From positions 17,624,176-17,688,175 of the forward strand of contig CP034990.1 of assembly GCA_004026145.2 (NCBI GenBank): a stretch of DNA of 64,000 nucleotides, read 5' to 3'. A program made the position numbers and the translations under genes. This stretch comes from Takifugu bimaculatus. Taxonomy: Eukaryota > Chordata > Actinopteri > Tetraodontiformes > Tetraodontidae. Shown here piece by piece: positions 1 through 14,000 of the stretch. The stretch's first letter is position 1. Every line of letters starts with the position of its first letter. Under the pieces are notes generated by a model, which searched no databases, was not told where the DNA came from, and saw only the letters and a program-made list of their open reading frames with translations.

Positions 1-1212
1 CATCACGGAGCCATGTTAACATTTATAAAAGAGAGAAAACATTTGTAACTGGGAAAAAAAAGTTCTTTATCAGTCGTCCACCAATGAAGTCACTGCATGT
101 GGGCAGGGCCAATTCAAACTAATTGTTAAAACTGCAATCAAAAAAGTTAAACGCAAGAGAAAATTAGAGAAACTGGAAGTTAAAGATAGAGGAAAGACTG
201 GAGCTGTAATTGATGGGGAACCATTTGTTGTTTACACTAGATTACTGGGCAGATAAGGGAGACATTCCAAGCATCTTGAAGCAGGAAACCTACAAAGATG
301 ACATCAAGTAAACCCCAGCAGAGCTTTAGGTCAGTGTGCCTGCTTCTCTTTCTGCTCCTTTTAGACAGGATGTGAGCAAGAGCAGCAACTGCACCCACAG
401 GAAAAACCGCTCTTCCTGTTTGGATGAACAAGCCGCAGCTTCCAAATCCCTCTGCTCTCTGCTGGTTCTCTGTCGTACGTCTCACCTGGTCTTCAAGACA
501 GCACCCTGAACCTCATTTACTTCTCCAGAAGACAGGAAAACGCAAAACTGAAGCTTCAAATGATTCCTAAAACAACATTTAGGCCAGCATCTCAAACCAG
601 AACCACAACTCTCATCCTCACTGGGGCAACTGAATCCATGGTAACCGTCTCTCCCTGCCTAGTAGACCCAAAGGAGAGAAGGAGGCAAAAGAACACTCAA
701 ACAACACTTAATTAGAGAAATGCTCATGCTGTTCCTGGAGCGAAAACACTGGTGTGTTCCGTGCTAACCTATAAATAGCACTACTGCTACTATTGGGCAG
801 GTTGGGACCCTAAAAAAATGGGAAACGGCTGCAGTTTTGTGCACACGTGCTCGCGCAGATGGGGGCAAACAGCCAATAGGATGATGACGATCGTGATGAC
901 GTACAATCTCACTCAGCAGCGATGGAGGATGTTGCCATGGTCCTGATATGCTTGACTCCATAGGGATGCACCCATTATGAAATTCTGGGCCCAAAAATAA
1001 GTAGGCGACAAGTGAAAACACTTGTCTGCAGCAACGCCCCCCCCCCCCCCCCCACAACACTACAGCCGTGTGCAGCCGACCTTTGCATTGCGTCTCCACT
1101 CCACAATGTAGGCGGAGCAGATACGCTTCCATTCAAATCAAGGCGTGTGTGTACACCGGCTGCGGATCCTTGGCATTCCGAGTCGGCCACAGCTCCACGA
1201 CGAGTGGAGGGG

Positions 1213-1256
1213 AATATCGGCCGTTGCCGATATTTGGCCGATGCACCAGTGCATCG
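1213..1256. repeat. Nested inverted repeats, possible hAT-type DNA transposon remnant
   Basis: Two adjacent dyads are visible. The first, at 1213-1234, has 8-bp arms (aatatcgg / ccgatatt) around a 6-bp loop. The second, at 1239-1256, has perfect 8-bp arms (cgatgcac / gtgcatcg) around two bases. GGCCGATAT and CGATGCAC motifs like these recur in the ends of some fish hAT elements as I remember them. No transposase or second end was found, so this is a fragment at best. Confidence 0.35.
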
Positions 1257-2655
1257 TTATTAATTAGGTTTAAACAGCAGCTTGAAATCCCTCCATCATG
1301 ACACTTATCAAATGGTGCGTGTACACAAACACACACGCACACACGGCTCAAAAGTATCTGACACAGAATCACTGCTGCATAGTGAGAGTGGAAATAAAAT
1401 ACAAAACCATTAATCCAGGCTTTTGGATTAAAATGTTAATCTGAGCCATGCTTTCCTCTGAAGTCTGTGGCCGTCTCATGAAAACGGAGAGCTGGAGGGG
1501 GCAGAAGGATGGAGGGCAGAGTCGTGTCAATAACGTGAGGTTTTAGTCGTGCTCCTGTCCTAATGCTGCAGCTCTTATTTTACAGATAATAAAATGCCTT
1601 CTATGCTCCCAAACGAGCGTGACAGCAGAAGAATCTACTGTTATTTCCCAGCTTGAATCGGCAGCTTTCTCCTCGGTACAATGGGATTCGGCACTAGTCC
1701 AAAGGTCAATAATTCGACCTAGACACAAGGAACGAAGCGATATTTGACTGTTAAGTATCATTTTGTGTCATTCAAGTAAGAGAAATATTGTATTTACAGT
1801 GGTGCATCTTCCTGGCTGTGGACAGGCAGCCAGACCTGACTCACATCTCATGTTCAGCTAATCCCAGAGTCATGTGAGCTCAACATCAGGAAGCGCTGAG
1901 GTCATCCCGGGTGGCGGGAACATATGGGACAGTGACTCAATCCTTCTCGTTATTTTAGATTGATTAGTGGATTTCTCATGCACTTTAAATAGCCTCCCAG
2001 AATTCCTAAGTCTCTGGACCAGAAAGCTGTTTTTCCCTCAGGTGTTTTGAGGGTGAAGGTTGGGCTGAATGGTAAACTCCAAGCTGCCACATTCCCTTCA
2101 GCCCCTGGGGAAGCCATCTTTACAAAAACCACAGGCTGCTGTGGAAAACAGCCAAAAATGTTGGACTCAAACCTTAAAGAAAATGTTTAAGGGAAAAAAA
2201 ACCAGTTGACTGTTCTCTTAATACCTTTAATTCTGTGTTTAATGTGTCTAGCGTGCGCTTATTTGTTCTATAATTAATTATCTTGTGGAAAAAAAATACA
2301 GCTGAAGTTAATAATTAATGTGTCATATTCGTCTGTTTGCTGCCCCTTTTGTGATGTTCGTCAGAGGTTGTGGGTTTATATGAAGACAGGAAACTTCAGG
2401 TGTCACAGTTTAGCATTGTTCTTTGCTGTAAAACTGTATTTACAAGCACATACATGCACACTTGCACACTATCAAGACAACATGTTTCAGCCCTCATCCA
2501 GAAATCCACATCTAAAATGTGAGCTCTTATGTAAAGACACACTCGAGCGCACACACAGGTTATTCTTTGTTTTTGTATCTGTGGAAACCAGCTGTATTCC
2601 GAGGTGAGCGATAACCCGGTCCAGCACTGGAACCTTTGGATTCCCCACCCATCAG

Positions 2656-2694
2656 ACACACACACACACACACACACACGCGCACACACACACA
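2656..2694. repeat. (CA)n microsatellite
   Basis: Alternating CA, interrupted once by a CGCG step. It lies in the inferred TJP1 intron. Confidence 0.95.
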
Positions 2695-5600
2695 AATGTG
2701 CAGAAAAGGAAGCACAGCTCTCTCACTTATTCCAGACAGTTTCTTTCACCTTTTACACCACTCATTCTTTAGATCCTTCTATCTTAACCTCTACCTCGGT
2801 ACTTAAAAGCCAATCAATAGAAAATATGAAATGTAAAAATGCAAATGCTTCCGTGCTTACAGCCCTTTAAAGAGACTGACCGAAATTCAAGTAATTTGGG
2901 CCACGTTTACAGAGTTCACACACTAGAACACAGTGCAGCTAATGCGTCTCCATGGCCACTCACACAACTTAAACATCCCTGTCAATCCTATTCAAAGGTA
3001 CGATACTGGTTAAAGCCATTGCACTACCTCCGAATATGTTCATCAGACACTTGCACATATATAAATATGATGTAACTGTGCCTGTGAATGAGGCCCTCAA
3101 GCTGTAATCAACAATAACAGCTTTATTGGTGAGAGGCCAAGAGTAGCCTCATGTCTGATGAACATACAGAAGGAGTGTCCCAAGGTTAACTGGAAGAAGC
3201 TTCTTTGGTCTGGTATGAACTGTTTAGGTTGCCATTCATCCATTCCAACCCATGTTGTAGATCCTCGTGGGCAAAGAGTGCTAAAAACGAGGTGCAACGA
3301 CACATTCAATGTGCTCCAAATAAAATCCAGTTATTACTCTTATTGTGATCCCAAAACAGACTAAATAGCTTTGCAAAACAGATATTGTGCAGCTCTACAG
3401 TAGAATTCCCCGTCTGTGGAGTCACGTGGTGCCATAAAACAAGAGGCCCAGCCCACTCAATAGCATTCCCAAGTCTTTTGAGTACTTGGTGACAATAGGC
3501 ATGTTGTCGAGCACAATCTATAGTGAATTAATGAGTTACTGTTGCAGCCGCAGGTTCCCAGAGCTCCACTGGCCTTTGCTTACCATTTCACAGAGAGATG
3601 AAAGATTCTTACTGGTTATAAACACACCAGAGACACAGCACAGATAATGCATTCATAAACTAATGCTGATATTACTGTACTTTTTGAATAAATACAGCGA
3701 GGCGATCTAAAAATACACCTGGAGCACTAAAAGGCGAAAGCAGAACGCATCACATCTATTTCCCAAACGTGTTATTCAAAAATTCACTCAGTCCAGAATG
3801 TATTAAATGTGAATTTTTAAAAAAAAAACAACCTATTTTAACACATGGAGCAGCACCGAAACACGTAGAACTTTTTTTCTCTCGGTCACACCTCCTGCTG
3901 CTCAGCACAGAGCTGTGTGTGTTGCTCCCACCCTGCAGCACACAGGAGTTCACTTTCTCAAAGTCTGCAATTAAAGAGGCACGTGCGGGCCCTCTGGACG
4001 ACGTTCTATGGACGATGGAGTCAGCAGGAATGCTGTTCATTCATGGTAGGAGCTCGAGGTAAATGAATGCAACAAATGACCTCATTCCAAAACAAGCACG
4101 GCTACAAAATTCCCTAAGTGAAAGTGAAAACCGCTCAGTTAAGGAACGGCTGAAAAAAGAGAAACATCTGATTCATGGTTCGACAGGATTCTGAAGGTTC
4201 GCGGCACATATGAGAAACAACTTTAAAGTGTTAATCAAGCTTCCTAATATCATGTTTACTGTACTGACTGCCAGAGAATAATGATCTGGATTCCAAGCCC
4301 AAAATAAAAATCATATTTTCTCTGGAATCATGCAGCCCTACTTTGTAGGCTTTGTAGGGGAAGAAGCCTTGGGATAAATCTGTTCCAGGCTCTTTCTCTC
4401 TTTCCCAACCAGCTGAGCCAGGGCTGCTGCCACATGCGTTCTCCCTCTCCCTGCGATGCCCATCTCTCACCCACCCCTCACATTAAGCACCCTGAGAAAA
4501 ACGGCACCTAGTTCAAGAAAAGTTCACCCCCGCCCAGCCAGAAGGACCATTCTGTAGCGAAGGAAAGGAAACGCGACCCAAGATGGATCCGTTGGAGCTC
4601 TCCATCTCACTCTTCCCATTCTCCATTTTGCACGTCTCCCTCCCCAGGAGGCATTTTCTGCTCCCCTTCATTTTGTCCCTGCCACCCACCTGCCCCCTGC
4701 TGTGTGCGTCTGCCCCGTCTTCTCCTCCAGGGACGAGCAGACAAACAGGTCAGATGTCCTTGATAACTGTCACACTCCAGCGTCTCCCAGCATGGAACAC
4801 AAACATCTGCCTTCTCTCGGGGTTTTTATCTGGACGCTGACAAGAAGATTGCTGTGATTTGATCCAATTACCTTCTGTAATTCACAAGAGAATAACAACT
4901 AATAACCTAATTGTGACAACAATGGAGCGTGTCTCATGTCTTAAAGGACACGTATAAACTTTCTGACTGCCGTGCCCTGTGGCTCCCGTTACAGGATTTC
5001 CCTCCGAGTTTTAGCTTGCAGGAAGTTCTCAACGCAGTTCCGATGCCTCAAAGGTGCAGCAGGTTTAACATTTGCCTCCATTTTGTGATATCATGAATCC
5101 TCCTGTTCATTTGCTGCCAGCGTTGCCACCAAGGCTAACGTGTGTCCTGGTCGCCGGGTATTTTCAGTCAACACAACGCGTCTGAATCATGTTTTATTAA
5201 TCCAAAATGTGCGTTCCCCTTCAATGGGCTGATGTGTTGTGTCAGCAAAATTACACCAAACACTCTTGTGGGTTTGGATGCAAATAGGTCACAGCTTCAG
5301 ACAAATTAGCCAAAAAAGTGAAGCGCAGCTGAACCCCCCCCCAGCCGCTGTCTTCATCCCGGGCAAATGGCAACCCTCTGGTTTTAAACACAAAGACCGC
5401 CTACACCTGCTCTCCTCAAGGACCGGCGCCACAATCAAAGGCTGCTCTGTTACAGACGGACAGGTAAAAGTGTCTGGCAGCTCCAGTGCAGACGCAACTC
5501 CTGGAGTCTTTTTCTTCTTCTTCTTCTCGACATCAGATTTGTTTTGTTCCACTTTACTGTTAATAACTTGTTACCCTCAAAAGGATGAAGGGGCAGGACC

Positions 5601-7619
5601 AAGAAGAAAAACAGCCACAAGGACACTTGTGTCGCCCTCGCACTTTAATTACATTTCCCTCCTTCACTGATGCAAATGCAAAAACATGCAAGCATCAAAG
5701 CAACACACATTTAGTTCTGGTCCGAGCTCACAAGCCTAATTGGCAAAGCCGTCTAGAACTCGGTGTGTTTTCCATCTCATCAGTCTGTTTACACTAAATA
5801 CAAGTCTAAATGGTCTTTATAATCATAATAAATGCTCTTTTTCACCATTTTTTGAAGTATTCCTTGAGAGATCAACTGCTGAAACTGATACCACTGGCAG
5901 TCTTTTAAGTCTTTCCTTATTTTCCTGAAGAAAAAAGAAACCTTTTACCAAATATTCAGAATTTTGGGGGTTCCATCCCTGCTTTGACTGACGCTGGTCT
6001 CCTCCGTCGCCTGTGCGACCAGCGGAACCAAACAGTACGATAGCACGTTTCCTTTTCCATCCTCACAGCAACACATCCGCCAAAGCCGCATGAACGTTTA
6101 GCTGCTCCCACATGTCAGCATTAGGTCAACGCAAGATTTAACTATTGGCTGTTTCTGCTGTGCAAAGAATGAGATGCACAGAGTGATAAAAGATTAAATT
6201 AAATGCTGGTTGTGTTCTGAAACACTACAGCATTTTAACCGTTATCCATGCGTCACAGCCTGGCAGTGAAACTTAACACAAGCCAATGAAGCTAAAGCAG
6301 AATTTTCCTCCTCTATCGGAGCTTAATGTTTCTAAACTACACATTTTGCTTTGTTGGCTAATAAATATGGTGTCTCTGTAGGTCATTAGGTCACTAGTCC
6401 TTTTGAACAGACGTCTAGGAACCTTTAAGTGATGAGAAAGTGTGTTAAACTGATTATATAAACAGAGAAGACTGCTGGGATATTCACATTCATTGAGGGT
6501 GTGTTTATAAGGGTGCTGCAAAAAAAATAATCAAAAGGTCTTATCAATAAAAGTCATCACCTGTTCACGGACAGAGATTAAGCACCGGCACGCTGCAACA
6601 GGGGTTACTTTTGATTCAAGTAAAAAATAAAGACGAAAGCAAGGAACGCCCTGTTGTCTTATTCTGGTGTTCGCCGTGTGTCAAGGTGTAACTATGGTGC
6701 ATAACGTCAGCAGCTCACACGATGGAGCTGGTTTTGTCAAACAGGAAGAACCGACCCAACCTGAATGTCACTACCTCTATTGGACAAACACGGCACATTC
6801 TTCACCCGTCAGACAGAGAAAAATACAATTAAATCATGTGGATTGTTACAGTAATAAATACTTCTATTCAAAAACCAAAGACTTTGTCGTTTGGATTAAA
6901 CTCGCTAAAAAGCTTTTATTCCAGAATTTTCAAAAGTAGTGTAGATGACCGGTCAAGACAAACGAGTCCAGAACTAAAAACACCCAAAGGCTTCATCCAG
7001 CTGTTTTTGTAGCCCTCTGAACTGACACTAATCCCACTCAGCTGTAATATTCCTGCAGGTGAAACCAGCAGACTTTAGAGCCCAAACTGGCCTCAACCTC
7101 CTGCATCCTCTCAGCCCAGTCTGGGGTCCCATTAAAGCCCAACTGGGCCGGTTTCTCTCGGCGCTGCCACGGTTTGATACCATGTGGAGCAACAGGTACA
7201 CCGAGCCTCACAATAAACCCAGCTGGTTGAGGAGGTGACACCTTATCAAAGGGAACAAACAGTGCCGGACACATTATTTAAACAGGGCAAAACAGGAAGT
7301 CTTTGCTGGTGGTAGATTTCAAAATAAGTCTTAATCAAAACACGCACAAACCACACTCACTACGCTGCTTCACTAGTACAAACAGGATTAATTTTTTTTT
7401 TTAAGTGATAATTTCCTCACAGTTGCAGCTGAACTTTTTCCGCTTTTGACAAACTTTCGGTCCCCACTTGCTCACACATTCCCGGCTCAGGTACCCACCT
7501 TATTGGAGGCTTTGGAGGACATTTTCCACCCCTATTCCTTATCAACAGCGTCACGTTAAAAGTTGGGGGCGCTTTTCCTTTGAGAATAACTTGGAAGAGT
7601 GCGCACTTTTTCCTTTCCA

Positions 7620-8220
7620 GTTGGATTTTTCCGCCCAGCTGCCGCCACGCCGGGCTGCCTTATTTTATTTTATCCGGCACGACGAGAAACATGTCACGAA
7701 AAACCGTATGGAAAGTCCAAAGTTCATGATCTTATCTTCATTGCCCGGAACGCTAAAGCCTGCCCAGCTGGGTGTTGAACCGTGGGAGAAGCTCGCCGCG
7801 ATGGAGGGAAGAAAAGCACCTCGTCGGGACGTTTGGTCGCTAACCTCTGGATGAAAAGTTGCGGGTGGAAGGCATCACTGAGGCGGCGCTCACTAGCAAT
7901 GGTTGCTGGCTAAACCTTCCCCTGCTCCCAGCTCTGCGAGCAACGGCCGTGTCGAGCCAGTGCGGACCGAACCATTATGAGGGAGGAGGGGGACGCGGCG
8001 TTGAGAAACAGGGTCATCGTCAATTTTACACCCCGATTTCCTATTAAATAAAAATCATTTTCGTCAGAATGCGCTAAAGTGCACGCTACACTTCACTGGT
8101 GATTTCGTTTAAGCAATTATTGAAATATCCGCCTGATGGGAGAAACTGCCTCCCCCTCGTTATTTGGTGGAATCAACGGTCCGGGATACAATAAGGAGAA
8201 GCGACGCCGCTGTCCATGCT
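7620..8220. promoter_or_regulatory. CpG-rich patch, candidate internal promoter
   Basis: CpG dinucleotides are frequent here compared with the AT-rich flanks. ZO-1 genes are known to make a shorter protein from an internal first exon. A minus-strand ATG at about 7975 opens a short frame rich in Arg, Ala and Ser, but it ends without a convincing splice donor. The assignment as a promoter is inference from base composition and position only. Confidence 0.25.
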
Positions 8221-11020
8221 GATGTTGAATGCTGTTTCTAAGTACAGGGATGGACAATCTTGTGCTCATTTGCTACACATTGAATACAGATCATTTTAAG
8301 CCTTTTTCATGGCTAAGCAAAGGCAGTATTCGCGTAGTTAATAAACACAAAGGCATCGTGCCACCCAAAGCTCGTGTTCACATCAAAAACAATGGAATAT
8401 GCAAGCCAAATGTTCCCTTCCAGGTTATGTGTGCTTTAGTTGCACTCTATTCAGAAGATTAGAGAATTGACCAGCAAGCTAAATATTGTCTTACATTTTT
8501 TTTAAATAATTAAAACTATTCTCCTCGAGAGATGCATGTGGTTGACAAACCTCCCTGCAGGAAACCACAAAAGCCATTCACTGGTTCCTAAACCACACCC
8601 CACCCACAGGATGCAACAATCTCAGCTAGTATTGTTTCGCTTTACTTGTGTTTCCAGTAAACAATGTTAACTTTGGCTGCTAAGGAGCCAGTGTGAGACA
8701 ATAATACCTTTTCTGAGTCCCCTGTTTCAGTTACACGTGTTTATGAGGACGGCAGCGACTGATATCTCCAATCACTTCAGCCATCTTTTCCAAACAGTCT
8801 GAGCACTCACATTCCCTCTCAACTTTTACTTCCGCTGCGGAGGAGGGTCTGGGGTCAGTGTAGGTGGTCTGAGGGGTTAATTCCCAACAGACAGAATCCC
8901 ACAAAGCTGAAATACCACGAGTCGAGAGAAGCAGATAACTCTGAAGGGCTGCAGACACCGGTGTGACCTCCAGAAAGACCGAATATCAAGAGGAAAGAGC
9001 GAAACTACAGCTGCAGCATTCTTCAGCCAGGGAGAACCCATCCTTGTTTTTAACACGTGGGTGTGAAACAGAAAAGTCTGAACAAAACAGAGACAACTCC
9101 CAATCATGCAATTAAAATGCAACATACCAGTATGGATGCCAGGCGCTCGCTTCTCCTGAAGCTCCTCAGATGCTTGTCGGGATCGAGCAGCGCCGACAGC
9201 AGTATATTCAACATGATCAGCGGGCGATTGCCTATCAGTAATTCAGAGGCAAAGACACCACAGAAAATAGTGCTGCAGTAAAAAAGCGCTTCCTGTGCTG
9301 CTCGCTTCTCACTCCGATCCACACCCGCGATGGTACCTCAGATGTTCTGGCAAAGAGCTGCATGACATTAGCGACACTCCAGCGGGATCAAAGCAACTCT
9401 GCCCTCAGTTCCAGCCCTTTTGCCGTCCCTCTCCCTCACCTTCTCCCTCTCACAAATGCACATACACAAGCAGGGAGACGCGGCTCTTTGAGGCGAGGGG
9501 CAGCTTCAAAGCTCAGGTGCACTCATGGAAGAGCAGGCACACGGAACACAAAGCGGAACACGCAGGCCCACTTTTGGCTGCAGCGCATCACAAGGTTCAC
9601 TCAACCAGCATCTCCTGCAGCGAAAAGGCTAATGTGGAGTGAAACAGGATAATGTGCACGCTCCACCAACACGAACCTGTGGGTAATAAAGTGTTTAGAG
9701 GCATTCACCTCAGCGAACGCACAACTTTTGTTATTACGAACGCAGAAGAATGCCGCACGGCCACCGGATAGTCTCGGTTCTCCGTTTTCATCTGTCTCGA
9801 ATTAGTCTGTGTTATCCCCCTGTTGACCCAGGGCTGCACCGGTCCAGAAAGACTCTCTGTTTCCACATACTAATAAAAACCTTCCTGGAGAAAGGAAGAG
9901 CTTCTCGATCAATTTCTGTAATACTATTAGGTTTAAAAAGGCAGCGCGCTAAAGACGGCGTTCGAATTATTAGTATTAGATGAGGTGTGGGGGGATGAAG
10001 AAAAGTGGACATTAATCATTAGAACCCTGAGGATATATTTTCTCACAGCAAATATGGACCTAACCGGTTCCTTGGCTGCATATGAAGGAGACATCATGTG
10101 CAGACCGTGTAGTATTACAGTACCTTGAGGTGGGAAACGGGCAGATCAGGTTTACCTTCCCCGCCATTCACACTTAACCTGATGCAAAATACCCCTGGAA
10201 GATTTCTGACATGTGGTAAGGGTGTGAGGGTTCTCCATCATCTCGGTCAGGGGGGTCTTAAATACTGGTCTCGGGTCGCCTCAGCAAAGACCTAGTGGAG
10301 GTTAAACAGCAGGACCTGAAACGCGCCACAGACCTATTAACATATAATAGATTTAAACTCTTTCTATGACGCCCCCAGCCTGATAGCTGTGTTGACTTTG
10401 AGCAGCAGCATATGTTTGCCGTAACAGGCTATTATTCTAAATGCTGTTGCCATCCTACTGGTGGAACAGCAGACAGATTTAGGGCTCGGCCGTGAAAACT
10501 CTCAACTCCTAAATAAAATGCTGCATAACCTGGTTAACGAATAGTGGTGTTTTCATATTTGTTATTGTAGAAAATCAATAATACCGTTGGTTTCATTCAT
10601 TTACAACACAAGTATGTAGAAGTATGAGAAAAAAGAAAGAAATGAGCTATTTGGAGACCCTTTTTCCTAATGAAAAAACCTTTGGAGTATTAAATTCACC
10701 AAAGTCGGTCAGTGGCTGAGAGAACCAGGGTCCTTTTGATCTTCTGAAGACATTCACTCCGAGGCCCAGTCTATGATCAACCAACCAAAAAAAATCTCAT
10801 TTTCCTCTTCCCCTGCGTCTTTCCTACTCATTCTCCTTCCAACGGATGAGGATTTCGGAACTTTCTCGCCACTGCTGAACCTCAGTGAACCCATCTCTGC
10901 TACATATCCAGGACACTTTTAACAAGGAAAACGTCCAAGCAAGATGCATGAAAAGTAAAAAGTTACTACTGTATCATGCTTTCTAAACATGATCGACAAT
11001 GAGACTGTAAATTAAAGTTG

Positions 11021-11022
<2 letters not shown>

Positions 11023-11050
<28 letters not shown>
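11023..11050. repeat. (TG)n microsatellite
   Basis: Uninterrupted TG dinucleotides in the inferred TJP1 intron. Confidence 0.95.
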
Positions 11051-11051
<1 letters not shown>

Positions 11052-14000
11052 TGTGCCCCCTAAATACTTCAAGCAACTCGACCTTTTCCCTTCATTGTTG
11101 TGAGGGAACAGCCAACAATGCAGTTTGTTCCCAGCGACGTGTTACAAAGTGTCTGTGCCAGTGTGTCCTTCGAGATGCAACATGGAGGGAACAGGCGCGC
11201 TCTGGAACCCTTGTGATCCCTGCAAAAACATTCCTACATCATCTTCACCGTGACAAACAGAAGGTCGCTTCCTGTGCATTAATAAGAATTTCAGCTAAGA
11301 CGGAAATGGAAGCAGATAAATTAAAGGCACACAAAGGGGAATAAACAGCAACAGGAAGTGGAGGAATTTAGAATGTAATAGCAAGTGTATGAACAATACT
11401 GTGGTCGTGTTTTTGCTGCTGAACTGTCGCATTTCCTGGCAATCAGAGAAACCTCCCTGACTGACACACAGTTTGGATACTGATGAGCTGTTAATTCTGT
11501 CGGAATTATCTGTCGCCCCAGGTCAGATGAGGAGATGCCGCCATCAAAATGGTGGTTAATTCTACAGTCGATGGCCACCTGAGGCCGTAATAACAGTGCA
11601 GGAACACAACCGGGCGCATGTTTGCTGACGTCTCAACTAAATCCAAACCTGATCTGCAGTTTTGGTTATGGAAAAGAATGCTGTCAGAGGGTTTTAGGAC
11701 AAGATGTTTCTTATTGTCAGGGAGCTCATATCCAACACAAAGGAGTTGGAATGGAACAAGGCCGGCAGAGTTTTCATCCAGGCTGTCGAGCTTTAGAGAT
11801 GTTTATGTAATTTATTTTTCGTTCCGAGCGAGTCCAACAACAGCAGATGGGAATTTATCACTCCGATGCTGCTAACTCACGACGTCGCGTCAAAGCAGAT
11901 TACAAACACATTGTAGCGACGGCATAAGTGTTAATATTCTTACGTCTGGGTCTGCGCGTGTGAGGGGCCAAGTGTGGCGTAAATCTCCCAGCTAATTAAC
12001 AAGCGACACAGATCGGCCTCCCTTAAACTGGGAGACAGAGTCATGTCTCAGTGGGTCCAGCAGCTGCAGCTCCGGTTACAGTGTTGACAGCGAGCAGTAG
12101 GCACTGAAACGCCATCTGACACGTACGTAAAGTAGCATGTAATTGATTTTTTAGGGAAGACTGAAGATTTACAAGTCTGACGCAGGTCGGGCTGCTGCGC
12201 TTTGAGTTGGAGATTTGTGTTGTGGCTGCCCTGCAGAGAGGCAGGAGGCGGGAGCAGATTTCGGCTTGGTTGATGTGTTTGACGCGGCCAAATCAACGCG
12301 TACCCTCAAAATCTCTGATGTATAAGCGCAGCAAATGTTTGAGTGCGACTGTCTCCGTGGGTTAATGTATAACCAGACATACAGTCACAAATAGTTTTTG
12401 CACTCTGTCATGTTGACACAGGGGCTATGTGGCAGTGGCCTATAGAATGCCCTGCTTATATCTCATGGAAGTAATAGCTGGTGACAAACAGAAGGCAAAC
12501 TCTTCAGTGAAACTTGTCTGTATATAAAATGAAATAAAGATGTCTGGAGGGTATGCAATGAACCATTTCATGACTTATAGATGTTCTTAATTTTCTAGTT
12601 TTTTATGTTCAAATAAAAGAGCGATGTATTAAAACATACACACAAAAAAAATCTGTGATGAACAGTTATGCTGTTTTAGCCTTAGCTTTAGCATTCATTA
12701 TAATCTAACAATTAGGCATCTGCAGGGGATTTAGCTTGTGAATTTATCTTCATGATTACGATTTATCCAGCTTTTTTTCACTGTTGCGTTTAATGAATTC
12801 TATTTTCTGTAACTCTGTAACGAAGGCCTGCTCTCAACAAAGGGCAGATGAAGAGAGGAAGTGGTGATTTCTGGATGAGCTGATAGGAAAACAAGGAGGA
12901 AACGAGGAAACTCCAGACATGTGCAAGCCTCATAAGACAGATATCATGAGATACATGCACCGGTTCATCATTGTGCATCTTCATTCATCAGTGGATTACT
13001 TGAGAACACACCTCTGGAAAATAGCAATCTGCTCCCTTATCATGATGAATCATCCCCATTACAGGATATCCAGAAAGGAACACATTAGCTTAGCGTATTT
13101 TTGTTCTTACACTTTCCCGTCTATTCACAGGAGATTATACAGACTTCTGACCCACAGACTTACGTGCACTGACAGAATGTTTTGTCTTTGTACTTCAGAG
13201 ATAAGAGAGAATCACTTGCCTTTCAACAAAGAGATTAGTAAGAGGTAAAAAGTATATGTTTGAAAGTCCTCCAATAAGATTTTAGCATTTTGGGCTCAAA
13301 CTGCAGATACTGTTACATATGGGGTCAAGACGTCATGAACAGAAAAGAGGTTTTATTTTAAAAGAAAGGCAGGAAACAAGTCAGAGTGGATCGAAAACAG
13401 GAAGTGGAAAGAGAAGGTGAGCGGAGGAGAAGAAGTGAGGTGAAGGGCCGACGGATTACGTGAAGAAAGACGACAAATAGCAGGGAAAATATCCCAGTAC
13501 AAGAGCTGAGAGGAGCCAGGCTGGGGTGAAGAAAATGTCAGATGTGAAAGACCGCAGGAGAGAAAATATGCTGAGACACATCTGAGACTAAGAGCAATAA
13601 AAGAAGACAGAATTAGCTGATATTAGACACTAACAATGAGGAAATGTTTCAACTTTGGTGACCTCCAGAGGCCCCCGACCCCACCCCTGCTGGCGCTCTC
13701 CCCATGGTACTGCCTGTTACTGCTGAATTCCAACAGAATGAAACTACTCTCTCTGGGCAAAGGGGTGGAAACGGCACAGGCTTCCAGGGGAAAACATCAC
13801 TCTAAAACGCAGCACATTTGAACAAACACACAAAAGTGGTTAGTTAGGACAGCACCAGTCGGTTAATGTGGGTAAAGTGTGATTTATTCTCTGATTCATG
13901 GGAATAGTTGGTTGATAAGGGATCAATAAATGCTAACTGCTGAATTATGGTAGTAGATTCAGGTTATAAAACTGGATTATCATGCGTAAATCTCCTTATT

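Noticed and set aside
3036..3165. 14-bp inverted repeat (arms at 3036-3049 and 3152-3165)
   Set aside because: The arms do not extend and are about 100 bases apart. A match this short is expected occasionally in 64 kb.
7910..7980. Minus-strand ATG frame reading MVRSALARHGRC as a possible short-form TJP1 first exon
   Set aside because: It ends at a poor donor (GTTTAG) and does not clearly match the known short N terminus. Only the CpG-rich patch is kept.
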